NCBI GenBank assembly: GCA_003167475.1
Contig: PMTB01000065.1
Coordinates: 1-5,311, forward strand
Direction of reading: 5' to 3'
DNA length: 5,311 nucleotides
DNA from: a candidate division FCPU426 bacterium
GTDB lineage: Bacteria > Oederibacteriota > PGYV01 > Palsa-1178
A model generated the notes under the pieces. It did not search any database. It saw only the letters and a list, made by a program, of their open reading frames with translations, and was not told the origin of the DNA. The position numbers and the translations under genes are program-made. Every line of letters begins with the position of its first letter. Within the stretch, counting starts at the first letter, position 1. Shown one piece after another: positions 1 through 5,311 of this stretch.

Positions 1-1
1 A

Positions 2-994
2 CAGACAGTCACAGAAACCAAAACTGACACGAAAACGCCGACGGTAACACAGACAGTAACAGAAACGATAACCATAACCTTCACGGATACTGTGACTGAA
101 ACAATAACTGAGACGCCTACTGATACAGCCACACCTACTGCAACGGAAACCGTCACGGATACCATCACGGTGACTGTAACCGAAACCGTGACCGATACTT
201 TGACCGGGACCCCGACTGACAGTGTAACCGAAACCGTGACGTCGACGGTTACGGAAACGGTTACACAGACTGTGACAGAAACATTGACCAGTACCTGGAC
301 AGCGACTGTGACTGAAACCGCGACTGAAACGGCTACACCTACAGTCACTGACACAGTAACGCCTTCAGTAACCGAAACCGTGAGCGACACAGTGACCGTT
401 ACGATCACACAGACGCCGTCATATACCGTGACTGACACTGTAACGCCGACAGTGACTGAAACAATAACCGAAACAGTGACGCCTACTATGACCGTAACCG
501 CGACATTTACGGTAACCGACACTGTAACCCCGACTATTACGGAAACTGTCACAAACACGGCGACACCTACAGCCACAAACACTTACACGCCTACCGCAAC
601 CCCGACATCCACGCCTACAGACACGCTTACGGTCACTCAGACCGATACGCAGACCTCGACGCCCACTGTCACGCCCACGGACACCCGTACTTCGACTCCC
701 ACTGTAACGGCTACGTCTTCAAGCACTTCCACGCGTACCGCCACAAAAACATACACCGTGACCATGACTTATACATCCACAAGCACCCAGACCGCGTCAA
801 GCACATATACGCTGACCCTGCCGAGCACGGCGACATTTACCATGACCGCCACAAGCACTTCAACGATGACGTCTACAAGTACTTTCACGACCACCACGTC
901 CGCGACATATACAATTACCCCGAGCATCTCCAGGACTCAGACCTGGACCATAACGCCTACGTTCACAAATTCGCCGACCGCCTCGCCGACGCCG
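2..994 (+). repeat. Coding dipeptide repeat (Thr-X)n, about 330 residues
   Basis: At protein level every second residue is Thr for almost the whole stretch; at DNA level this gives an imperfect 6-base period (ACN then a variable codon). All four Thr codons are mixed, so there is no long exact DNA repeat. Composition drifts along the array. Bases up to about 550 are rich in T-V-T-E and T-V-T-D units, and 550-720 are rich in T-P. Bases 720-990 are Ser-rich with scattered Tyr, Phe and Trp and few acidic residues, and the strict alternation loosens (SSSTST, TTTTS). The repeat ends where the first Ig-like domain begins (KYEMKIAVY). The array continues beyond the left edge. Confidence 0.93.
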
Positions 995-1888
995 AAATAT
1001 GAGATGAAAATAGCTGTTTACAATTCAGCGGGCGAAACAGTAAAGGAAATAACGGTTTCAGGGGCTTACACAATACCCGATAACTTTACCATAACCAACA
1101 GCACATTCAGCCCTGATGACGGAGGCTTCGCGCAGATAAGCGTCGACCAGACAGTGGTTGACTGGAACGGGAAAAACCAGCAGGGAACCAGGGTTGAGAA
1201 CGGCCTGTACTATGTGAAAGTCCAGATAACGGATACTTTCGGGTACAGCCATACGATGGTACAGTCGGTGACAGTGCTTACAAACAGCAGCATGAAGGAA
1301 TTCCTCGTATATAACAGCGCGGGCGAGATAGTCAAGCACATACCTATCTCCTATATCACGGGCACGGGTTCGACGGTGCTTACTCCGAATAACAGCGTAT
1401 TCTCGCCCGGCGACGGCTCCGGAACGAATAATTATGAGGAGTTCACCTATATGGGCCAGATCGTCAAGTGGGACGGCACCGACGATAAGGGCGATATAGT
1501 GGGCAACGGCGTGTACAGGGCCGTGCTTGCCACTGTGGATAATAACGCATACAGCGCGATAGCTGAAACCAGCCTGACGGTTCTGCATGACGCATATGAA
1601 GTGCTGACCAATATTAAAGTACTGCCCAATCCCGTGAATAACGCCAGCAGCACTGTGCTGAAGATAAGGTACGATGTCATGAACGGAACCGTGGTAACCG
1701 TCAAAGTGTATAATCTTGCCGGGGAACTGGTGAAAAACCTGAGCGACTATAACAACTCGGGCGAGGTACAGTGGGACCTTAGTTCCGACAGGAAGATAGC
1801 GGCCGGGCTTTATGTGGCAGTGCTGTACGCGCGCACGAACAGCGGAATGAGCAAGACCGCCATAGTCAAGTTTACTATCATGAGATAG
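2..1888 (+). CDS. Thr-rich stalk protein with three C-terminal FlgD/Ig-like domains, 5'-truncated by window edge
   Basis: Probably a large secreted or cell-surface protein; exact function unknown. The frame is open to the left edge and the Thr-X repeat runs through bases 2-91, so the GTG at 92 is an ordinary repeat valine and the true start (and any signal peptide) lies outside the window. 628 residues are visible. Residues 1-331 are an almost uninterrupted alternation of Thr with Val, Glu, Asp, Pro, Ala or Ser, as in an extended and possibly O-glycosylated stalk. Three beta-rich modules follow, at about 332-426, 427-528 and 529-628. Each carries a VYNxAGExVK motif and a late (N/A)G(L/V)Y strand; the first two also have FSPxDG and a WxG turn. 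The third opens with LPNPVNN and resembles FlgD-type Ig domains or C-terminal secretion-sorting domains. No C-terminal membrane anchor or LPXTG motif is visible. A terminator follows the stop. The architecture is secure; surface location is inferred. Confidence 0.88.
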   Translation, partial: QTVTETKTDTKTPTVTQTVTETITITFTDTVTETITETPTDTATPTATETVTDTITVTVTETVTDTLTGTPTDSVTETVTSTVTETVTQTVTETLTSTWTATVTETATETATPTVTDTVTPSVTETVSDTVTVTITQTPSYTVTDTVTPTVTETITETVTPTMTVTATFTVTDTVTPTITETVTNTATPTATNTYTPTATPTSTPTDTLTVTQTDTQTSTPTVTPTDTRTSTPTVTATSSSTSTRTATKTYTVTMTYTSTSTQTASSTYTLTLPSTATFTMTATSTSTMTSTSTFTTTTSATYTITPSISRTQTWTITPTFTNSPTASPTPKYEMKIAVYNSAGETVKEITVSGAYTIPDNFTITNSTFSPDDGGFAQISVDQTVVDWNGKNQQGTRVENGLYYVKVQITDTFGYSHTMVQSVTVLTNSSMKEFLVYNSAGEIVKHIPISYITGTGSTVLTPNNSVFSPGDGSGTNNYEEFTYMGQIVKWDGTDDKGDIVGNGVYRAVLATVDNNAYSAIAETSLTVLHDAYEVLTNIKVLPNPVNNASSTVLKIRYDVMNGTVVTVKVYNLAGELVKNLSDYNNSGEVQWDLSSDRKIAAGLYVAVLYARTNSGMSKTAIVKFTIMR

Positions 1889-1914
1889 GCTTTTTTGGGG
1901 AAACAGTACTGCTT

Positions 1915-1950
1915 AAGGACGCGGTTTGATACCGCGTCCTTGTTTATTTA
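1915..1950 (+). terminator. Rho-independent terminator of the Thr-rich protein gene
   Basis: A perfect 11-bp stem (AAGGACGCGGT at 1915-1925 with ACCGCGTCCTT at 1931-1941) has a 5-base loop, TTGAT, and is followed by the T-rich run TGTTTATTTA. It starts 26 bases after the stop codon. The U-tract is interrupted by G and A, so termination may be incomplete and allow some read-through into the next gene. Confidence 0.85.
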
Positions 1951-1952
1951 AT
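1926..1952 (+). promoter_or_regulatory. Possible weak promoter overlapping the terminator, upstream of the HD-GYP gene
   Basis: TTGATA (1926-1931; one mismatch to the -35 consensus) lies in the terminator loop, and TTTAAT (1947-1952; one mismatch to the -10 consensus) follows after 15 bases. The spacer is shorter than the preferred 17, so this is a weak candidate. It is listed because there is no other room for a promoter between the hairpin and the TTG start. The alternative is read-through from upstream. Confidence 0.25.
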
Positions 1953-1963
1953 GAATATTTGAA

Positions 1964-1971
1964 CGGGGTGA
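1964..1971 (+). promoter_or_regulatory. Ribosome binding site supporting the TTG start of the HD-GYP gene
   Basis: CGGGGTGA matches the anti-Shine-Dalgarno complement GGAGGTGA at six of eight positions, and its G-core is about six bases before the TTG at 1975. An in-frame TGA at 1969-1971 rules out any start further upstream. The next in-frame start is the ATG at 2011, which would remove residues that fit the usual N-terminal domain pattern. Confidence 0.6.
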
Positions 1972-1974
1972 AAA

Positions 1975-3096
1975 TTGGGAAAAACACTCGTTGACGGCAT
2001 CCGCGGGGGAATGACAAACACTTTTGATGTTTATGACAGCGGCGGCAATGTGTTGGTAAAGCAGGGCGGTACGCTTAAGGATTCCGTCATACCAGGGCTT
2101 AAAAAAGCCGGAATTTTCTTTGTATACACAGACGGCGGGGAAGACCTTATCCATTCCGTTTACAGGCAAAAAACCGTATCCGAGCTTCTTAAAATAATGA
2201 GGTGTTTTATCCTGTCAGGCGGCGAGGATGCCGGCATACTGAAAAAATACGGCGAAGATGATATAAAAAGGTTCCTGTCCGCCGCAAATGAAACCGGCAA
2301 CAGGATCGCGTATGGACATATATTCCGTTTCTTTGCCAGTGAAATGGCTGATTCCCTCAATGAGAATGAAAAACAAGTTTATGATTTTATGGATTACAGG
2401 AACCGGGATAATTACAACGGATATCATGCCGTTAACACCGCCTGTATAGCCGGGGTCATGGCGCATAATTTGGGGTTGAACGACGCGGAAAAGGCGGATG
2501 CCATTACCGGAGTTCTGTTGTGCGACGTGAAAATGAACATTTATAAATTCGTAAATGAAAACAGGGAATTAACAGGGCCGGAAAAGGACGAAATGAGGCA
2601 GCATGCCGTCCTTGGTTTTGACCTGACAAGGAAGATATACGGAATTCCCGCCAGGGCGGCCCTTATTACGGCCCAGCATCACGAACGAAATGACGGCAGC
2701 GGCTATCCGAAAGGTTTAAAGGGCAGCGGCATAAACCATTTAAGCGCGATTGCGGGGATTGCGGATGTCTACGATGCCATGACGAGCCCCAGGCCTTACA
2801 GGGCCGCGTTCACCCCGCATGAGGCATGGCTGTATATAACATCAAACAGCGGAAAGATATTTGAAAAAGAAGCCGCGGACGAGTTTGGCCGCTGCGTGCC
2901 GGCTTTTTTCCCGGGTGATACTGTGGAATTAAACGGCGGAGAAACTGCCGAAGTGACGCAAAACAGTTACGGGCATCCCCTCCAACCTTCTATAAAATTA
3001 ATTGAAAAAACGGGTAAAAGTGCTATAATCTCATGCACTGACAGTGGTAAAAAAATCTTGAGAACAACCGGAACAATACGGCAAAAGGAGCTGTAA
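1975..3096 (+). CDS. HD-GYP domain protein with degenerate HD motif
   Basis: HD-GYP proteins normally hydrolyse cyclic di-GMP in the cytoplasm. In this 373-residue protein, residues about 1-55 match the N-terminal domain common in stand-alone HD-GYP proteins (GM, DVYDSGG, KKAGIFFVY). The catalytic-type domain spans about 140-300 and the C-terminal beta domain about 310-370 (FFPGDTVELNGGETAEV). Conserved H151, H210, the HHERNDGSGYP block at 235-245 and D264 (ADVYDAM) are present. The signature LLHDIGK instead reads LLCDVKM (181-187): the metal-ligand His is Cys183, and the usual Gly-Lys is Lys-Met. Phosphodiesterase activity is therefore doubtful; a c-di-GMP sensor or effector role is possible. 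No receiver or membrane domain is present. TTG is chosen because it keeps the N-terminal domain whole and has a Shine-Dalgarno match. The stop codon overlaps the parA start by one base, implying translational coupling. The family call is secure; activity and role are inferred. Confidence 0.9.
   Translation: MGKTLVDGIRGGMTNTFDVYDSGGNVLVKQGGTLKDSVIPGLKKAGIFFVYTDGGEDLIHSVYRQKTVSELLKIMRCFILSGGEDAGILKKYGEDDIKRFLSAANETGNRIAYGHIFRFFASEMADSLNENEKQVYDFMDYRNRDNYNGYHAVNTACIAGVMAHNLGLNDAEKADAITGVLLCDVKMNIYKFVNENRELTGPEKDEMRQHAVLGFDLTRKIYGIPARAALITAQHHERNDGSGYPKGLKGSGINHLSAIAGIADVYDAMTSPRPYRAAFTPHEAWLYITSNSGKIFEKEAADEFGRCVPAFFPGDTVELNGGETAEVTQNSYGHPLQPSIKLIEKTGKSAIISCTDSGKKILRTTGTIRQKEL
3002..3029 (+). 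promoter_or_regulatory. Predicted internal promoter for parAB
   Basis: TTGAAA (3002-3007; one mismatch to the -35 consensus), a 16-base spacer and a perfect TATAAT (3024-3029) preceded by TGC, making an extended -10. It lies in the last part of the HD-GYP coding sequence in an AT-rich stretch, 66 bases before the parA ATG. The start of transcription would be near 3036, giving a leader of about 60 bases. It would let parAB be made independently of the upstream gene. Confidence 0.65.
3083..3090 (+). promoter_or_regulatory. Ribosome binding site of parA
   Basis: AAAAGGAG lies five bases before the ATG at 3096, inside the last codons of the HD-GYP gene. The overlapping stop/start TAATG (3094-3098) lets ribosomes re-initiate. 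This strong site fixes the parA start. Confidence 0.8.
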
Positions 3097-3887
3097 TGGG
3101 AAGAATAATATCCGTTGCGAATCAAAAGGGCGGGGTAGGCAAGACAACCACGACCGTAAATACGGCCAGCGCCATAGCCGCGAGGGGAAAAAAAGTCCTT
3201 ATTGTGGACATTGACCCGCAGGGAAATTCGACGCTTGGGCTGGGCCTGGACAAGGAAGAAGAAACCGAGAACGTGTACAACCTTCTCATAGAGGATATGC
3301 CGGTGAGAAGCGTCATAAAAAAGACTGCCATAGAGAATCTCGATATAATACCGTCAAATATTCAGCTGACTGGAGCCGAGGTAGAGCTGGTCAATGAGGA
3401 AGAAAGGGAAACCAGGCTGAAAAAAGCCCTTGACCAGATAAAAAAAGAATATGACTATATATTCATAGACTCCCCGCCTTCCCTGGGACTTCTGACCCTG
3501 AACTCGCTTGTGGCGTCTGATTCGGTGATGATACCCATGCAATGCGAGTTTTACGCGCTTGACGGGCTGGGACAGCTGTTAAGCACCATAGGGCTTGTAA
3601 AAGACAATTTAAACCCGGAACTTGTCATCGAGGGCGTCGTGATCACCATGTTTGACGCCAGGACAAGCCTTTCCCTGCAGGTGGTGGAGGAGATCAAGAA
3701 AAAATTCAAGCATAAGGTTTATGACACTGTCATACCGAGGAATGTCAGGCTTTCGGAGGCCCCGAGTTTCGGGCAGCCAATTGACGTATATGACCGCAAT
3801 TCAAAAGGCGCAAAAGCCTACGATAATCTGGCCGCTGAAATAACCGGTATTAAAGACGCGCGCAAGAGCGCCGCTGGAAGGGAGTAA
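3096..3887 (+). CDS. parA: Chromosome partitioning ATPase ParA (Soj family)
   Basis: ParA is a deviant-Walker ATPase. ATP-bound dimers coat the nucleoid, and ParB-parS complexes stimulate hydrolysis, moving replicated origins apart. The 263-residue protein aligns by eye almost without gaps to B. subtilis Soj. It has the deviant Walker A KGGVGKTT (11-18, with signature K11 and K16), D40 in DIDPQGN (switch I, hydrolysis), and Walker B YIFIDSPPS (121-129, D125). R189 (FDART) and R218 (PRNVRLSEAPS) occupy the positions of the DNA-binding arginines of Soj. There is no N-terminal helix-turn-helix domain, so it is the short chromosomal type rather than the long plasmid P1 type. About ten extra polar residues end the protein. 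It overlaps the HD-GYP stop by one base and is followed six bases later by parB. All key residues are intact, so it should be active. No gidA or gidB neighbour is visible. Confidence 0.97.
   Translation: MGRIISVANQKGGVGKTTTTVNTASAIAARGKKVLIVDIDPQGNSTLGLGLDKEEETENVYNLLIEDMPVRSVIKKTAIENLDIIPSNIQLTGAEVELVNEEERETRLKKALDQIKKEYDYIFIDSPPSLGLLTLNSLVASDSVMIPMQCEFYALDGLGQLLSTIGLVKDNLNPELVIEGVVITMFDARTSLSLQVVEEIKKKFKHKVYDTVIPRNVRLSEAPSFGQPIDVYDRNSKGAKAYDNLAAEITGIKDARKSAAGRE
3876..3884 (+). promoter_or_regulatory. Ribosome binding site of parB
   Basis: GGAAGGGAG immediately precedes the parA stop codon and is nine bases before the parB ATG at 3894. This placement agrees with co-translation of the two genes from one message. 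Confidence 0.7.
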
Positions 3888-3893
3888 TATATC

Positions 3894-4742
3894 ATGGCAA
3901 GACAGGCGTTGGGAAAGGGGCTCGAGGCATTGATCCCGGGTTCAAGGTCTAAGGCATCGTCGGTTTCGGCAAAAGGTGCCTCTGAGATAAGTATAAACGA
4001 CATAAGGGCGAATCCAAATCAGCCGAGAAAAAGGTTTGCGTCTGAAAAACTTGAGGAACTGATAAAATCGGTCAGGGCGAAAGGCGTAATAGAACCCCTG
4101 ATAGTAAAGGAAGTCGGAAACAAATATGAGTTGATAGCCGGTGAAAGGCGTTTCATAGCGGCCCAGAGGGCCGGGTTAAAATCAGTGCCGGTAGTGATCA
4201 AAAACGTATCGCCTGCGGAGCAACTGGAGATAGGGATCATAGAGAATATCATGAGGGAGGACCTGAATCCGGTTGAAGCGGCGGTAGCTTTTAAAAACCT
4301 TATGGAAAGCTACAAATGCACACAGGAGGAACTTTCAGACAGGCTAGGGACCAACAGGGCGAATGTGGCAAATATAATAAGGGTTCTCAAACTTCCGGCC
4401 GAAATACAGCAGTATATAATTAACGAGGAACTTTCGCTGGGCCATGCAAAGGTGCTATTAGGGGTTGAGGACAAGGGAAAGCAGCGACAGCTGGCCGATC
4501 AGACTGTAAGAAAAGGGCTCTCGGTCAGGGACCTGGAAGCTTTGCTTGAAAAATCACCGGCAAAAAAGTCGGGCACAAAGCAGCAGGCGTCAGCAGAGAT
4601 GAAAAGCATTGAAAATAAGATGAAACTGCATTTTGGCACCAAAGTCAGCATAAAGGGCAATTACAAAAAAGGAACCATCGTGATAGAATACTATAATTCA
4701 GAGGATTTTGAAAGGATCACGGAGATCATGAGGATCAAATAA
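3894..4742 (+). CDS. parB: Chromosome partitioning protein ParB (Spo0J family)
   Basis: ParB binds parS, loads as a CTP-dependent sliding clamp and stimulates ParA. The 282-residue protein has the full family layout. The N-terminal ParA-stimulating peptide is MARQALGKGLEALIPG, and Box I NPNQPRKRF is at 40-48. The CTP-binding motif GERRF is at 83-87, followed by ENIMREDLNP at 117-126. A helix-turn-helix lies at about 143-168 (TQEELSDRLGTNRANVANIIRVLKLP region), then LSLGHAKVLLG (180-190). A lysine-rich linker (about 218-235) leads to the C-terminal dimerisation domain (about 236-282). Two usually conserved positions differ: GERRxR reads GERRFI (Ile88), and ENxQR reads ENIMR (Met120). The core Gly-Glu-Arg-Arg and Glu-Asn-Arg residues remain, so CTP binding is still expected. 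It starts six bases after parA and ends just before a terminator. The family call is very secure. Confidence 0.97.
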   Translation: MARQALGKGLEALIPGSRSKASSVSAKGASEISINDIRANPNQPRKRFASEKLEELIKSVRAKGVIEPLIVKEVGNKYELIAGERRFIAAQRAGLKSVPVVIKNVSPAEQLEIGIIENIMREDLNPVEAAVAFKNLMESYKCTQEELSDRLGTNRANVANIIRVLKLPAEIQQYIINEELSLGHAKVLLGVEDKGKQRQLADQTVRKGLSVRDLEALLEKSPAKKSGTKQQASAEMKSIENKMKLHFGTKVSIKGNYKKGTIVIEYYNSEDFERITEIMRIK

Positions 4743-4759
4743 ATTATCCTCCTGTAAAT

Positions 4760-4790
4760 AAAAAAAGCCGGCTTTTAGCCGGCTTTTTTT
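4760..4790. terminator. Bidirectional Rho-independent terminator between convergent genes
   Basis: GC-core stem GCCGGC (4767-4772) pairs with GCCGGC (4778-4783) around the loop TTTTA. Seven A on the left pair with seven T on the right, so each strand reads hairpin then U-tract. It sits 18 bases after the parB stop and 9 bases beyond the stop of the opposing gene, serving both. Confidence 0.9.
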
Positions 4791-4799
4791 ATTGGTTTT

Positions 4800-5228
4800 T
4801 TATTTCTTTTTGACGGGGACATTTGAGGCTTTTTGGACTTCGGCGGAGAGCTGGGCGACCCAGGCATTGTACTCCGGGGTGATCTCCAGGAGCCTCTGGC
4901 GCGACTTTTTGACCCAATCGGATTCCGGAGGGGTGAAAAGATCAACCACCGTATTATACTCCACATAAGCGTTCTTTAGCGCGTTGTCTTCCATGAGCAT
5001 TTCGTATTCTATATCGGTAATTTCTTTTTTTCTGAGTTTTTCGTCGTAAAACTGCTTCTTGGCGTCGGGATTCCTGTAAAAGTTAAGGAACTTTTCGCCC
5101 TCGGTATATTCGCGCTGAGCGCGCCTTACAACTTCAAAACGCGCCATAAAATAGGCGATCAAGAGCGTAAGCGCCACCAGTCCGCAAATTATAAGCCTGT
5201 CTTTGGCAGTGTTCTTTTTTTCTTCCAT
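4800..5228 (-). CDS. Small single-pass membrane protein of unknown function
   Basis: I do not recognise this 142-residue protein. A short charged N-terminus (MEEKKNTAKDR) is followed by one hydrophobic segment at about 12-28 (LIICGLVALTLLIAYFM) and then an arginine-rich border (R30, R35, R36). The remaining roughly 105 residues are hydrophilic and mostly helical in character, rich in Lys, Glu and Tyr. The stretch NAYVEYNTVVDLFTPPES and the following WVKKSRQRLLEITPEY vaguely resemble a tetratricopeptide unit, too weak to call. Basic residues flank both sides of the hydrophobic segment, so topology is uncertain; an uncleaved anchor with a soluble helical domain is the simplest reading. The tail ends in VPVKKK. 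The start is secured by AGGAGG nine bases upstream and a consensus promoter. It is convergent with parB and shares its terminator, so it is a separate transcription unit. Confidence 0.85.
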   Translation of the reverse strand: MEEKKNTAKDRLIICGLVALTLLIAYFMARFEVVRRAQREYTEGEKFLNFYRNPDAKKQFYDEKLRKKEITDIEYEMLMEDNALKNAYVEYNTVVDLFTPPESDWVKKSRQRLLEITPEYNAWVAQLSAEVQKASNVPVKKK

Positions 5229-5237
5229 CTCAAGAAA

Positions 5238-5243
5238 CCTCCT
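5238..5243 (-). promoter_or_regulatory. Consensus ribosome binding site of the membrane protein gene
   Basis: On the minus strand this reads AGGAGG, a perfect Shine-Dalgarno core, nine bases before the ATG at 5228-5226. It fixes the start codon. Confidence 0.88.
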
Positions 5244-5260
5244 GTATATTTAATAAAATG

Positions 5261-5289
5261 ATTATAAAATGAAATAATTGCTTTGTCAA
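5261..5289 (-). promoter_or_regulatory. Perfect-consensus sigma-70 promoter of the membrane protein gene
   Basis: The minus strand reads TTGACA (5289-5284), a 17-base AT-rich spacer and TATAAT (5266-5261), both hexamers fully consensus with optimal spacing. Transcription should start near 5254, leaving a leader of about 26 bases that holds the AGGAGG site. No operator palindrome is evident next to it, which suggests strong constitutive expression. Confidence 0.88.
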
Positions 5290-5311
5290 TCCATAAAGAA
5301 TACCCCATAAA

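Noticed and set aside
92..94. GTG at 92 as the start codon of the Thr-rich protein
   Set aside because: The same frame is open to base 2 and encodes the same Thr-X repeat (QTVTETKTDT and onward), and no ribosome binding site precedes 92; the gene is truncated by the window edge.
1..990. CRISPR-like or satellite repeat array
   Set aside because: The 6-base periodicity is imperfect, has no spacer/repeat organisation, and is fully explained by the coding Thr-X pattern in one frame.
1058..1704. Minus-strand open frames opposite the Ig-like domains
   Set aside because: They are antisense to a clear domain-bearing gene, lack ribosome binding sites and recognisable motifs, and have shadow-like composition.
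2011..2013. ATG at 2011 as the HD-GYP start
   Set aside because: It would cut into the N-terminal domain pattern (residues leading to GGM and DVYD), and its purine run abuts the ATG with no spacing; TTG at 1975 has a better-placed site.
4775..4966. Second minus-strand frame overlapping the 3' end of the small membrane protein gene
   Set aside because: It runs through the terminator hairpin and overlaps the better supported gene in another frame, with no ribosome binding site or motif.
5184..5186. Lipoprotein signal at Cys15 of the small membrane protein
   Set aside because: The residues before the Cys are LII, and the -1 position must normally be Gly, Ala or Ser; the hydrophobic segment also continues for about 13 residues after the Cys.
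1..5311. parS centromere site (TGTTTCACGTGAAACA-like palindrome)
   Set aside because: I read through both strands and found no close match. ParB sites may lie outside the window; a motif scan of the whole genome allowing two mismatches would decide.

Overview
The window holds five protein-coding genes: four on the + strand (the first cut by the left edge) and one on the - strand at the right end. I see no rRNA, tRNA, CRISPR array or insertion sequence. Three features point to a bacterium, probably of an uncultured candidate phylum. These are the very long alternating-threonine stalk joined to FlgD-type Ig-like domains, the mixed moderate-GC codon use, and a chromosomal-type ParA/ParB pair outside the usual gidB context. 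Goldbacteria-like lineages are my best guess from recollection of similar proteins. That placement is an inference; no 16S or marker gene is present to settle it.

Layout. Bases 1-1888 are the 3' part of a large surface or secreted protein: about 330 visible residues in which nearly every second residue is Thr, then three Ig-like/FlgD-like beta domains. A perfect 11-bp hairpin terminator (1915-1950) closes it. Bases 1975-3096 encode an HD-GYP protein with a TTG start and a damaged HD signature (Cys-Asp instead of His-Asp). Its stop codon overlaps the start of parA by one base (TAATG). parA (3096-3887) and parB (3894-4742) follow in tight succession. A near-consensus extended -10 promoter lies inside the 3' end of the HD-GYP gene, so parAB can probably be transcribed alone as well as from upstream. 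A GC-rich hairpin with an A-tract and a T-tract on its two sides (4760-4790) serves the convergent ends of parB and the last gene. That last gene (4800-5228, - strand) encodes a small single-pass membrane protein of unknown function. It is driven by a textbook promoter (TTGACA, 17-bp spacer, TATAAT) and a perfect AGGAGG ribosome binding site.

Function. ParA and ParB form the chromosome segregation pair: ParB is a CTP-dependent clamp on parS, and ParA is the ATP-dependent nucleoid-bound partner. The translationally coupled HD-GYP gene suggests, but does not prove, a link between cyclic-di-nucleotide sensing and chromosome segregation or the cell cycle. I found no parS-like palindrome here. The Thr-rich protein is separated from the par operon by its terminator and is probably functionally unrelated.
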